Notes under the pieces: model-generated
Database searches by the model: none
What the model was told of the DNA's origin: nothing
The model's input: the letters and a program-made list of their open reading frames with translations, nothing else
Made by a program: the position numbers and the translations under genes
In this document: in pieces, positions 1-6,584 of the stretch
Numbering within the stretch: the first letter of the stretch is position 1
Layout of the letters: each line of letters opens with the position of its first letter
NCBI GenBank assembly: GCA_023230175.1
Contig: JALNXV010000118.1
Span: forward strand, 1-9,196
Origin: Candidatus Cloacimonadota bacterium
Lineage (GTDB): Bacteria; Cloacimonadota; Cloacimonadia; Cloacimonadales; WRIO01
DNA: 9,196 nucleotides
Direction of reading: 5' to 3'

Positions 1-20
1 AGCTATGAATTTAATTAACT

Positions 21-41
21 GCCGGGACGAGCCTTCCCGGT
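21..41. other. Short GC-rich hairpin near the window edge
   Basis: Arms 21-27 (GCCGGGA) and 35-41 (TCCCGGT) pair over 7 positions, with one G-T wobble at the base, around a 7-nt loop. The hairpin stands out in very AT-rich DNA and lies just after an in-frame TAA (16-18) that could end an upstream gene. No clean T-tract follows on either strand, so it is at best a weak terminator. Confidence 0.35.
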
Positions 42-71
42 TCCATTTACAGCTTTATTGCAAGTCAAGTT

Positions 72-105
72 CGGTTGTTTTGTTGTACGAGCATCCCTAA
101 TTTAT
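72..105 (-). repeat. Decayed copy of the ~130 bp palindromic repeat (copy A)
   Basis: The stretch TTGTTGTACGAGCATCCC (80-97) matches the conserved TGTTGTGCGAGCATCC block of the better copies at 1259, 2836 and 6677, in the same orientation. The preceding CGGTTGTTTT resembles the GGCTGTTT terminus of the copy at 6677, with a short deletion. The second hairpin cannot be recognised, so this is an old or truncated copy. Confidence 0.5.
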
Positions 106-136
106 CTGTTTTAATAAAAAAAATTTAAAATTATTA

Positions 137-167
137 TTGACAATTACTTAAATATATATTTCATACT
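137..167 (+). promoter_or_regulatory. Candidate promoter of the SagB-like gene
   Basis: A perfect TTGACA box lies at 137-142, 62 nt before the ATG at 199. A CATACT hexamer at 162-167 is a possible -10, but the 19-nt spacing is long and the match is only 4 of 6. Similar TTGAC(A/T) boxes precede the three other apparent transcription units in the window, which supports a promoter role. Confidence 0.4.
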
Positions 168-198
168 TAGAAATGAGAATATTAATATTGGAGGATAG

Positions 199-1257
199 AT
201 GAAAAAATTAATTAATGCGATTAAAGGGTTGTCAGCACAAGAGGCAGGTATTTTTTTGACAGAGATTTTTAGTAGTTCTAAAGAAAACTCGGACAAGTTT
301 TTTCAAACTTTAAAATACCTAAAGGAAAACAATAATGATGAACTAATAGTCTTTTTTAAAAATTACTTAAAGCCAATTTGGTTAGATGATCAAATTAAGA
401 AGGCTATTTTAATATCACAAGAACAATTTATTGAAAATGCTGAGCAGTATCATAAAGTTTTACTCACAGTTCCTGAGACACTGCAAGAGATGTTAAAAAA
501 TACTGAGATTGCCAAAAAACAGACCTTAGAATTTAGAGAGATGATGAAAGCCGGTTGGAAAACAGCAATACATACTGATCAAATGGCAGGAGTTCCGATA
601 CCTCCTATACAAAAAAATGTTGACCCTAATCAAAAAGTTATTTCTCTTCCGGAAGTAGATGATAGTATTATAGTCAACAAGGATATTTTTTATTGTATAA
701 AGAATAGAATTAGTCGTAGAAAATATAGTGAATCAAATATCAGTCTTAAGGCATTATCATATTTATTATGGGCAACCCAAGGAGTCACAGAAGTAATGTT
801 TGAAGGTAAAATGACTAAAAGGACAGTTCCTTCCGGTGGCTCGAGACATTCATTTGAGACGTATTTGGTCGTTAATTATGTTGAGGATCTTAAAGAAGGC
901 GTTTATCGTTATCAGCCACTTGATCATAAGTTAGTATATCTTTTTGATACAGAAAACCGTCAAGAAAAGGTTAAACAAGCTGCTTTAGGACAGGACTTTG
1001 TTGGTCATTCTGCGGTAACTTTTATTTGGTCAGTTATCCCATATAAGTGTGAATGGCGTTATATGTTAGAGAGTAAAAAGATAATGCTTCAAGATAGTGG
1101 GCATCTGTGTCAAAATCTTTACCTTGCCTGTGAGTCGCTTGGACTTGGAACTTGTGCGATCGGTGCTTATGATCAAGTATTGTTTGATAAGTTTTTAAAT
1201 CTTGATTCTGTTGATGAATTTACTTTATACGTTGCTCCGGTTGGTAAGCCAATATAG
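199..1257 (+). CDS. SagB/ThcOx-type dehydrogenase (nitroreductase-fold flavoprotein)
   Basis: This 352-residue protein has a C-terminal SagB-type nitroreductase domain at about residues 160-352. Visible family motifs are SRRKYSE (172-178), a following LSYLLWATQGVT (186-197), PSGGSRHSFETYLVV (211-225), GVYRYQP (234-240), DSGHLCQNLYLACESLGLGTCAIGAYD (299-325) and the terminal YVAPVGKP. Known family members use FMN, and SagB/BcnD types oxidise azolines in ribosomal peptides. The segment 115-150, ending in ISLPE, also fits the usual pre-domain linker. Residues 1-110 are an additional, mostly helical, charged region that I do not recognise. There is no YcaO cyclodehydratase, precursor peptide or exporter nearby, so a peptide-modifying role is not supported; a stand-alone reductase/oxidase is equally likely. 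GGAGG at 190-194 sits 4 nt before the ATG. No signal peptide is visible. Confidence 0.85.
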   Translation: MKKLINAIKGLSAQEAGIFLTEIFSSSKENSDKFFQTLKYLKENNNDELIVFFKNYLKPIWLDDQIKKAILISQEQFIENAEQYHKVLLTVPETLQEMLKNTEIAKKQTLEFREMMKAGWKTAIHTDQMAGVPIPPIQKNVDPNQKVISLPEVDDSIIVNKDIFYCIKNRISRRKYSESNISLKALSYLLWATQGVTEVMFEGKMTKRTVPSGGSRHSFETYLVVNYVEDLKEGVYRYQPLDHKLVYLFDTENRQEKVKQAALGQDFVGHSAVTFIWSVIPYKCEWRYMLESKKIMLQDSGHLCQNLYLACESLGLGTCAIGAYDQVLFDKFLNLDSVDEFTLYVAPVGKPI

Positions 1258-1258
1258 A

Positions 1259-1352
1259 AGGTTGTAGAAAAATATGTTGTGCGAGCATCCTTGCTTATAC
1301 TTAAACTTCCTAACTACAAGAATATCAATCTATAAGCTTTTATAAGTCGGAA
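1259..1352 (-). repeat. Partly decayed copy of the ~130 bp palindromic repeat (copy B)
   Basis: It starts 2 nt after the stop codon of the SagB-like gene with AGGTTGTAGA and continues into a well-kept block at 1275-1296 (TATGTTGTGCGAGCATCCTTGC). The internal hairpin appears as a worn CTATAAGCTTTTATAAG at 1330-1346. It runs straight into copy C, which lies in the opposite orientation, so the 3' end is approximate. Confidence 0.65.
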
Positions 1353-1353
1353 G

Positions 1354-1483
1354 ATGCTGTCCCAAAATGCAGAAAAGTTCTACAAGCTTCCAGCTTGTGG
1401 TTTCTTCAACTATTGAATAACTATTACATAGGGTTTTGAGTGCAAGCAGGGATGCTCGCACAACATTAATTTTGAGACTGCCT
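1354..1483 (+). repeat. ~130 bp palindromic repeat, well preserved (copy C)
   Basis: This copy is identical to copy D over 128 bp (1356-1483 against 1494-1621) except for C1363 against T1501, giving a tandem period of 138 bp. It contains hairpin I at 1380-1400 (CTACAAGCT, loop TCC, AGCTTGTGG) and hairpin II at 1440-1461 (GTGCAAGCA, loop GGGA, TGCTCGCAC). It ends in GACTGCCT, the inverted partner of the AGGCTGTC start seen in copy D. Confidence 0.85.
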
Positions 1484-1491
1484 TTAAAAAG

Positions 1492-1621
1492 AGGCTGTCC
1501 TAAAATGCAGAAAAGTTCTACAAGCTTCCAGCTTGTGGTTTCTTCAACTATTGAATAACTATTACATAGGGTTTTGAGTGCAAGCAGGGATGCTCGCACA
1601 ACATTAATTTTGAGACTGCCT
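1492..1621 (+). repeat. ~130 bp palindromic repeat, best-defined copy (copy D)
   Basis: This copy has imperfect terminal inverted repeats: AGGCTGTCCTAAAAT at the start pairs with ATTTTGAGACTGCCT at the end (12 of 15 positions). Inside are hairpin I (1518-1538; 9-bp stem including one G-T wobble) and hairpin II (1578-1599; 9-position stem with one A-C mismatch that becomes a G-T wobble on the other strand). It has no plausible coding capacity. The size, terminal repeats and lack of a gene resemble a MITE or a REP/BIME-type element. The boundaries could extend into the shared TTAAAAAG just before position 1492. Confidence 0.85.
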
Positions 1622-1658
1622 CCAAGAACTAGTAAAGCCTTATAAATTATTAGTATTT

Positions 1659-2723
1659 TTATTGTTTGTTTACAAGATATTCATCGAGTTCAACAAATTT
1701 CTCATATACCATTTCAGGGCTTATATTGAATGAATTATCTTTTTTGTCAGTAAAATCGAAGTCTCTAAGGTATTTATGAATTGGAAGGTGCCAAGCAGAC
1801 CATTTGAGGGGGTCGGTTTTTGGTCCGAAAATTGAAATGGTTGGAGTGTTTTGAGATACAGAAAGATGTACAATTCCACCGTCATTTCCAATATATATAT
1901 GAGTTTTTTGAAGTAGAGCACCTGCTTGATTAAAATTAGTCGGTATTGCCATAATTGGTTTTGTTTTCATTAGTGAAGCCATATATTCGACTTTTTCTTT
2001 TTCTCCCGGTCCCCAAAGTAAAACAATTTCATAACCGTGTTTTTCTTTTATCATATCAGCAGTTTGGGCGAATCTTTGGAATTCCCATTGTTTTCTTGGC
2101 ACAGGTGTTACCGGTGAAAAGACAATGAATTTATTGTCAATAAGTCCGGTTTCTTTTAACCATTTGTTGATATATTCTTTTGATTCCGGTTTTACATTGA
2201 AAAAGATATTGTCGTTAGTCTCTTTAATGCCTAAAGGCTCTAATATCTGAAATTTAGCTCTGCCTGCATAAATCTTTTGATCTCTGATTACAGTGTAGTT
2301 ATAAACCCAATTGTAGCCATTGAGCCAAAGGAATTTTTTTGTCTTTTTCCAACCGATTTTAAAACGAGCTCCACTAAACAAAGCTATTTGGGATGTGCCC
2401 GGACCTCTCATAGTATCTAAGATTAAATCGTATTTGTTTTCTCTGACTATTTTAATTATTCTCATTCTTTCTGAGTAATATTCAAGAGAATTTCTTTTTT
2501 TTTTATCCATTAAAATTAGATTATCAATATTTGGGTTACCATCAAGTATGACCTTAAAAGGTCTTTGCACCAAATAATCAATTTTGGCATCAGGAAACGC
2601 CTTTCTTAAAGGGAAAAGATAGGCAGTATTTAATAAAACATCGCCAAAAGGTTTGTATTGTAAAATTAAAATTCTTTTTATAGTTTTTAATTGAGTATCT
2701 GAAATAACTTTTTTATCTTTCAT
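1659..2723 (-). CDS. Glycosyltransferase family 9 (LPS heptosyltransferase-like)
   Basis: This 354-residue protein fits the GT9/heptosyltransferase family, which transfers sugars from nucleotide donors to the lipopolysaccharide core at the inner face of the cytoplasmic membrane. The GT-B N-terminal motif is RILILQYKPFGDVLLNTAYL (17-36), followed by LRKAFPDAKIDYLV (39-52). The C-terminal nucleotide-sugar half shows KQWEFQRFA (211-219), VLLWGPGEKEK (234-244) and the family signature GNDGGIVHLSVSQNTPTISIFGPK (279-302), where NDGG replaces the commoner NDTG. The length is typical of the family. The acceptor and donor sugars cannot be assigned. GGAG lies 6 nt upstream of the ATG on the minus strand. 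The gene stands alone, convergent with the SagB-like gene, with no other LPS gene nearby. The only transmembrane-like feature is general hydrophobicity of the Rossmann strands. Confidence 0.88.
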   Translation of the reverse strand: MKDKKVISDTQLKTIKRILILQYKPFGDVLLNTAYLFPLRKAFPDAKIDYLVQRPFKVILDGNPNIDNLILMDKKKRNSLEYYSERMRIIKIVRENKYDLILDTMRGPGTSQIALFSGARFKIGWKKTKKFLWLNGYNWVYNYTVIRDQKIYAGRAKFQILEPLGIKETNDNIFFNVKPESKEYINKWLKETGLIDNKFIVFSPVTPVPRKQWEFQRFAQTADMIKEKHGYEIVLLWGPGEKEKVEYMASLMKTKPIMAIPTNFNQAGALLQKTHIYIGNDGGIVHLSVSQNTPTISIFGPKTDPLKWSAWHLPIHKYLRDFDFTDKKDNSFNISPEMVYEKFVELDEYLVNKQ

Positions 2724-2791
2724 TATGTCTCCAAAATTACTTTTTAAAATCTTATCGTTAGTTAAGTATCTTTATTTTTAATTATTGATTT

Positions 2792-2797
2792 TGTCAA
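2792..2797 (-). promoter_or_regulatory. Candidate -35 box of the GT9 gene
   Basis: The minus strand reads TTGACA at 2797-2792, 74 nt upstream of the glycosyltransferase ATG. The downstream -10 is unclear; GATACT (2770-2765) is the nearest candidate but has a 21-nt spacer. The call rests mainly on similarity to the other TTGAC boxes in the window. Confidence 0.35.
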
Positions 2798-2835
2798 TTA
2801 AAAATTTGGTAGTTAAATTTTAAATGGACTTATTT

Positions 2836-2930
2836 AGGTTGTTGAGGAAATATGTTGTGCGAGCATCCTTATTTGCAGTAAATTTTTTTTTGCCAATAAA
2901 TTAAATTTTTCATTAGATTGAAGCTTTTTT
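2836..2930 (-). repeat. Partly decayed copy of the ~130 bp palindromic repeat (copy E)
   Basis: It begins AGGTTGTTGAGG and carries the conserved block TATGTTGTGCGAGCATCCTT at 2851-2870. The right arm of hairpin II has drifted (ATTTGCAG). A GAAGCTT at 2920-2926 lies roughly where hairpin I is expected, but the match is weak. The secure part is 2836-2877. Confidence 0.6.
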
Positions 2931-2983
2931 TTAAAAAATTTATATTATTTTTATTGCCCTTTTCTAATATGGTTATTTTTATC

Positions 2984-3035
2984 AAAAAACAAGGGACCTC
3001 CAAGAAGCTTTTTTCCATCTTGGAGGTCCCTTGTT
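2984..3035 (-). terminator. Strong intrinsic terminator reading on the minus strand
   Basis: Arms 2988-3005 and 3018-3035 form a perfect 18-bp stem, including GGGACCTCCAAGA against TCTTGGAGGTCCC, with a 12-nt loop. On the minus strand the stem is followed at once by TTTTTT (2989-2984), the layout of a rho-independent terminator. On the plus strand there is no T-tract after the stem. No minus-strand gene lies to its right, since the next gene (3395) is on the plus strand. It may end an unannotated minus-strand RNA or block antisense transcription toward the GT9 promoter. Confidence 0.75.
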
Positions 3036-3101
3036 GCTAAATTGATGATATGTATATGTAATATATTGAACTACAGATGTTTATGTTTGTAATGGCACAA
3101 G

Positions 3102-3236
3102 TATTGACGGATAATGCAAGATATTGTTTTACAAGCCTTCGGTTTATAAGAAGCTTTTAATTGAAAGCCTTATAATTAAGGTAGTTTATGTGCAAGTAAG
3201 GATATTCGTACAAGATTGATTTTAAGGTAGTCTCTT
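3102..3236 (+). repeat. Full-length but diverged copy of the ~130 bp palindromic repeat (copy F)
   Basis: It aligns over its whole length with copies C and D: AATGCAAGA (3113-3121) against AATGCAGAA, TTTTACAAGCCTTCGGTTTATAA (hairpin I) against the CTACAAGCTTCCAGCTTGTGG hairpin, and GTGCAAGTAAGGATATTCGTAC (hairpin II) against GTGCAAGCAGGGATGCTCGCAC. Hairpin II keeps its pairing through a C-G to T-A double change, with two further G-C pairs turned into wobbles. The 3' end, GATTTTAAGGTAGTCTC, matches AATTTTGAGACTGCCT only loosely. Confidence 0.6.
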
Positions 3237-3331
3237 AAATCGGGTTTCTGATTTTTATTTGATTATAGTGCATTTCTACTGAATATAAAGTATTTATCAA
3301 TATGAAAAAATAAATTTTTGGATAACTTTTC

Positions 3332-3358
3332 TTGACAAACTTTGAGGATGATTAAACT
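3332..3358 (+). promoter_or_regulatory. Candidate promoter of the carboxyltransferase operon
   Basis: A perfect TTGACA lies at 3332-3337, 63 nt before the ATG at 3395, the same distance as the box before the SagB-like gene. The only -10-like hexamer nearby is TAAACT (3353-3358), with a short 15-nt spacer, so the -10 assignment is weak. Confidence 0.4.
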
Positions 3359-3394
3359 TGCCATTAATAGAAAAATAATATATCCGGAGGATGT

Positions 3395-4945
3395 ATGGAA
3401 AATGAAAATAAAATCCTCGAATTAAGAAGGAAAAGAGAAGTTGCTACTTTAGGTGGTGGTGAAAAAAGAATTCAAGATCAGCATGAAAAAGGTAAATTAA
3501 CAGCAAGAGAAAGGATTAAGTTGTTACTTGATCCGGATAGTTTTGAAGAATTTGATATGTTTGTAACTCATAATTGTACAAATTTTGGTATGGAAAAGCA
3601 GAAGATTGCCGGAGATGGTGTAGTCACAGGGTGCGGGACAATAGAAGGTAGAATAGTCTATGTTTTTTCTCAGGATTTCACAATTTTTGGTGGTTCATTA
3701 TCCAAGACTTATGCTGAAAAGATTTGCAAAGTAATGGATATGGCGATGAAGGTAGGAGCTCCTGTAATAGGATTAAATGATTCCGGTGGAGCGAGAATCC
3801 AAGAAGGTGTTGACGCCTTGGCCGGATATGCCGAGATTTTTTGGAGAAATGTACAAGCGAGTGGAGTAATTCCTCAGATTTCAGCAATCCTTGGACCATG
3901 TGCCGGTGGGGCTGTATATTCTCCTGCTATAACAGATTTTATAGTAATGGATAAAAAGAATTCATATATGTTTGTAACAGGTCCAAAGGTAGTTAAGACA
4001 GTCTTAAATGAGACAGTAACTACCGAAAATTTAGGTGGAGCAAGAGTTCACGCATCTAAAAGTGGTGTAGCACAGTTTATGACTGAAAATGAAGAAGAAA
4101 CTATTAACTTAATCAGAAAATTAATTACATTTTTACCTCTTAATAATCTGGAGGATCCTCCACGTATAGCTTGTTCTGATCCTATTGACAGATATGACGA
4201 TGTATTGAATAGTTTAATTCCAGATAATCCAAATAAACCTTATGATATATTTGATGTGATTAAAACAATAGTTGATGAAGGTGATTTTTTAGAAGTTTCA
4301 AAGGCTTTTGCTCAAAATATTGTTGTTGGATTTGCAAGACTTAATGGTCATACAATCGGAATTGTTGCAAATCAACCCAAAGTTCTCGCCGGAGTGCTTG
4401 ATATTAATGCCTCGGTTAAAGCATCTCGTTTTGTAAGATTTTGTGATGCTTTTAATATACCTTTGCTTGTTCTCGAAGATGTTCCCGGTTTCTTGCCCGG
4501 TTCAAATCAAGAACATAATGGTATTATACGACATGGTGCTAAATTGCTATATGCTTTTGCTGAAGCAACAGTGCCAAAGATTACAGTGATTTTAAGAAAA
4601 GCTTACGGTGGAGCTTACTGTGTTATGAACAGCAGGCATATGAGAGCAGATATAGTGTATTGCTGGCCTATGGCTGAAATAGCTGTAATGGGACCTCAAG
4701 GAGCTGTAGAAGTTGTCTTTAGAAAAGATGTTAAAAATGCTCAGAACCCAACTCAAATGCTTAAAGAAAAAGAAGAAGAATATCGTGAAAAATTTGCTAA
4801 TCCTTATGCTGCTGCTTCTAACGGTTATGTAGATGATATAATTGAACCGGGTAGAACAAGATTTAGGTTGATAAGAGCTTTTGAAATGCTTGCAACGAAG
4901 AAAGATACTAATCCTCCTCGTAAACACGGAAACATCCCCTTATAA
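3395..4945 (+). CDS. mmdA: Methylmalonyl-CoA decarboxylase alpha / propionyl-CoA carboxylase beta carboxyltransferase
   Basis: This 516-residue cytoplasmic carboxyltransferase moves CO2 between an acyl-CoA and biotin on the carrier protein. It has the two crotonase-like halves of the family. The N-half oxyanion region is GGARIQEG (131-138) and [12 protein letters not shown] (167-178). The C-half has [23 protein letters not shown] (363-385), [12 protein letters not shown] (402-413) and [14 protein letters not shown] (427-440). It ends KHGNIPL, like PccB/MmdA proteins. Position 409, just after AYGGAY, is Cys, where classic propionyl-CoA carboxylases have Asp. Next come an OadG-like subunit (11-nt gap) and a biotin carrier, which favours a membrane-bound, Na+-pumping methylmalonyl-CoA decarboxylase (MmdADC-type) over a soluble carboxylase, since no biotin carboxylase gene is present. 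The pumping beta subunit is also absent. GGAGG at 3386-3390 selects this ATG; an out-of-frame ATG at 3391 would give only four codons. Confidence 0.9.
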   Translation: MENENKILELRRKREVATLGGGEKRIQDQHEKGKLTARERIKLLLDPDSFEEFDMFVTHNCTNFGMEKQKIAGDGVVTGCGTIEGRIVYVFSQDFTIFGGSLSKTYAEKICKVMDMAMKVGAPVIGLNDSGGARIQEGVDALAGYAEIFWRNVQASGVIPQISAILGPCAGGAVYSPAITDFIVMDKKNSYMFVTGPKVVKTVLNETVTTENLGGARVHASKSGVAQFMTENEEETINLIRKLITFLPLNNLEDPPRIACSDPIDRYDDVLNSLIPDNPNKPYDIFDVIKTIVDEGDFLEVSKAFAQNIVVGFARLNGHTIGIVANQPKVLAGVLDINASVKASRFVRFCDAFNIPLLVLEDVPGFLPGSNQEHNGIIRHGAKLLYAFAEATVPKITVILRKAYGGAYCVMNSRHMRADIVYCWPMAEIAVMGPQGAVEVVFRKDVKNAQNPTQMLKEKEEEYREKFANPYAAASNGYVDDIIEPGRTRFRLIRAFEMLATKKDTNPPRKHGNIPL

Positions 4946-4956
4946 AAGGTAAAGAT

Positions 4957-5775
4957 ATGAAAAAGAAAAGTTTATTAGTTCTGCTGTTGATCGTTATAAG
5001 CGTAGTTTATGTATTTGCAGATGAAAATAAGGATAATAATTTAGTATTAAGAGAAAAATACGGCATTACAGATAATCTGTCATTAGAAACAGTTGCTGAA
5101 ACAATTGGGATCTCAGTTGAAGATATTAAAAATCATTTTCATCTGAGTGTCAGTGATATAAAATTAAATAAACAATCATTGAAAACTCTTGGCATTAGCA
5201 TATTTAATCTTCAACAATATTATTATCTTAAAAATGTGGGATATAATGATTACAATACTCTGGAAAGTATATGCTTACTCAAAAATATCCCAATTAAGAA
5301 AATGTCTGAATATCTAAATATAAATCCTCAAGACTCTTCTAATAGAAGTAAAACGTTAATTGATTTAGGTATAAATGTTCCTATATTTGAAGAACTTGAA
5401 GAAAGATTTGATGAAAATATTTTAGATTTCAGTTCTACTTTGACTGTATTAGGTATGTCGGTTGTTTTTTTATCATTAATAATTACTAGTTTACTAATTT
5501 CTCAACTTGTTCATCTTAATAAAAAGAAAGATAAAAAAGAAACAAAAGCAACTCTTACAAGTCCAATTGGAAAAATTTCTACTCAATATATTGAAAATTT
5601 AAGTTCTGATGCTGTTATAGCTGTGATTGCTGCAATTCATAAGCATAGGATAGATACAGATGAACAAAATAGGATTATGTTGACTTGGCGAAGAGCAAAT
5701 GTAAGTATGTGGCAAGCATCCGGTAAGGTTCAAATGCCTAATTCATCCTTTAGAACATTAAAAAATAATAGATAG
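4957..5775 (+). CDS. OadG-like membrane subunit with exported N-terminal repeat domain
   Basis: This 272-residue protein starts with a signal peptide (KKK, then hydrophobic 5-20, probable cleavage after VFA at 21). Residues 34-150 are predicted to be exported and contain two copies of a ~58-residue unit. They align as SLETVAETIGISVEDIKNHF (42-61) with NTLESICLLKNIPIKKMSEY (100-119), and KTLGISIFNLQQYYY with IDLGINVPIFEELEE. Residues 160-188 form a transmembrane helix, STLTVLGMSVVFLSLIITSLLI, the signature of OadG/MmdD gamma-delta subunits. A cytoplasmic Lys-rich linker follows, then a C-terminal segment, VIAVIAAIHKHR (220-231) to W252, resembling the tail of decarboxylase delta subunits. Such subunits anchor the carboxyltransferase and carrier to the membrane pump. 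Ordinary OadG proteins are about 80-130 residues with no large exported domain, so the N-terminal extension is unusual; its function is unknown. It is tightly coupled to the genes on both sides (gaps of 11 and 9 nt). Confidence 0.75.
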   Translation: MKKKSLLVLLLIVISVVYVFADENKDNNLVLREKYGITDNLSLETVAETIGISVEDIKNHFHLSVSDIKLNKQSLKTLGISIFNLQQYYYLKNVGYNDYNTLESICLLKNIPIKKMSEYLNINPQDSSNRSKTLIDLGINVPIFEELEERFDENILDFSSTLTVLGMSVVFLSLIITSLLISQLVHLNKKKDKKETKATLTSPIGKISTQYIENLSSDAVIAVIAAIHKHRIDTDEQNRIMLTWRRANVSMWQASGKVQMPNSSFRTLKNNR

Positions 5776-5784
5776 AGGGTAACT

Positions 5785-6510
5785 ATGAAAAAATATAAAA
5801 TGCGAATAAACGGACAAAATTATGAAGCTAAGATTGTAGAGTTTAACTCCAGTCGTGCAAAATTAAATGTTAATGGTGTAGATTTTGATGTAGAATTTGA
5901 TAATGATATTCCCGGTAATAAAATCCAATATGTTCAGCAAGAAAAAGCTGTTCCGGTAGTTCCTCAAATTAAAACTACAGACATACAATCAGTAAACGAA
6001 GTTAAAGCTCCAATCCCCGGAGTAGTAATAAGTGTATTAAAAAATGACGGAGACTATGTAAAGACAGGTGATTTATTATTAACTCTTGAAGCAATGAAAA
6101 TGGAATCAGAAATACTTTCTCCGGTTGACGGAATTATTGAGAAGGTGTTTATTAAAGAAAAATCTCCTGTTCAAGAAGGAGATACTTTAGTTAAAATAAC
6201 ATCTACTCAGGCTACGCCTACCCAAGCTATGCCAAAACAAGCTTCCCCTGCTCAAGTACAAACACAAGCTAAGCAAGTAGTATCTCAATCTTCTACTCCT
6301 CAAACCGTTAAAGCCCCTTTACCCGGCACTATTTTAGATATAAAGGTTAGTGTTGGTGATAATGTAAATGCTGATCAAGCTGTTATTGTTCTCGAAGCTA
6401 TGAAGATGGAATCTGAAATATTTGCTAATTCTAATGGAACTGTGAAGAATATTCTTGTAACTAAAGGGCAAAGCGTTCAAGAAGGACAAGATTTAATTGA
6501 ATTATCTTAA
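5785..6510 (+). CDS. mmdC: Biotin carboxyl carrier protein with two biotinyl domains
   Basis: This 241-residue carrier brings carboxyl-biotin between the carboxyltransferase and its partner. Residues 1-50 match the usual N-terminal segment of decarboxylase carrier subunits (MKKYKMRINGQNYEAKIVE). The first biotinyl domain spans about 73-139 with EAMKMES at 102-108, biotin-accepting Lys105. A flexible Pro/Gln/Thr/Ala linker covers about 140-174. A second complete biotinyl domain covers about 174-241 with EAMKMES at 204-210, Lys207. Both domains keep the leading KAPxPG turn (74-79 and 176-181) and the trailing VQEG (129-132 and 231-234), so both look functional. Single-domain carriers of this type are usually 120-170 residues. 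The gene begins 9 nt after the OadG-like gene with AGGGT as ribosome binding site, and a terminator closes the operon downstream. Lipoyl attachment is unlikely because of the Met-Lys-Met context. Confidence 0.9.
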   Translation: MKKYKMRINGQNYEAKIVEFNSSRAKLNVNGVDFDVEFDNDIPGNKIQYVQQEKAVPVVPQIKTTDIQSVNEVKAPIPGVVISVLKNDGDYVKTGDLLLTLEAMKMESEILSPVDGIIEKVFIKEKSPVQEGDTLVKITSTQATPTQAMPKQASPAQVQTQAKQVVSQSSTPQTVKAPLPGTILDIKVSVGDNVNADQAVIVLEAMKMESEIFANSNGTVKNILVTKGQSVQEGQDLIELS

Positions 6511-6533
6511 TTAGATAGCTTATTAATAAATAT

Positions 6534-6560
6534 AAAACCGGACATTATGTTCGGTTTTTT
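6534..6560 (+). terminator. Intrinsic terminator of the carboxyltransferase operon
   Basis: The sequence AAAACCGGACAT (6534-6545) pairs with ATGTTCGGTTTT (6547-6558), giving a stem of about 10-11 bp with one G-T wobble and a 3-5 nt loop. It ends in a run of six T (6555-6560). It lies 23 nt after the biotin carrier stop codon. The A-rich 5' side could also give some termination on the other strand. Confidence 0.85.
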
Positions 6561-6584
6561 AAATTTAAATTATTACTTACTAAT

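Larger units (their letters stand above)
2724..3394. other. 671-bp divergent intergenic region
   Basis: The region separates the minus-strand glycosyltransferase from the plus-strand carboxyltransferase operon. It holds candidate promoters at both ends, repeat copies E and F, and the minus-strand terminator hairpin. I see nothing else convincing in 3036-3101 or 3237-3331; no ORF with a ribosome binding site is evident there. Confidence 0.6.

Noticed and set aside
1..18. Possible C-terminus of an upstream gene (five codons then TAA)
   Set aside because: Too short to support a coding call; it could equally be chance in AT-rich DNA.
1330..1599. 89-codon minus-strand reading frame with an internal repeated peptide
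   Set aside because: It lies entirely within three non-coding repeat copies. Its repetition comes from the 138-bp tandem period, and it has no clear ribosome binding site or protein family signature.
1354..1621. Possible CRISPR array or direct-repeat immunity locus
   Set aside because: There are only two long units of ~130 bp separated by about 10 bp. There are no spacers of regular size, and no cas gene is visible.
3066..3092. Another hairpin I-like fragment (CTACAGATG...GTTTGTA)
   Set aside because: The pairing is interrupted and wobble-rich, and the similarity to the repeat family is no better than expected from AT-rich sequence.
3391..3405. Alternative ATG four bases before the carboxyltransferase start
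   Set aside because: It is out of frame and gives only four codons. The spacing from GGAGG favours the ATG at 3395.
4592..4927. 111-codon minus-strand reading frame
   Set aside because: It is a shadow of the conserved 3' half of the carboxyltransferase gene, with low-complexity Phe/Ser-rich content.
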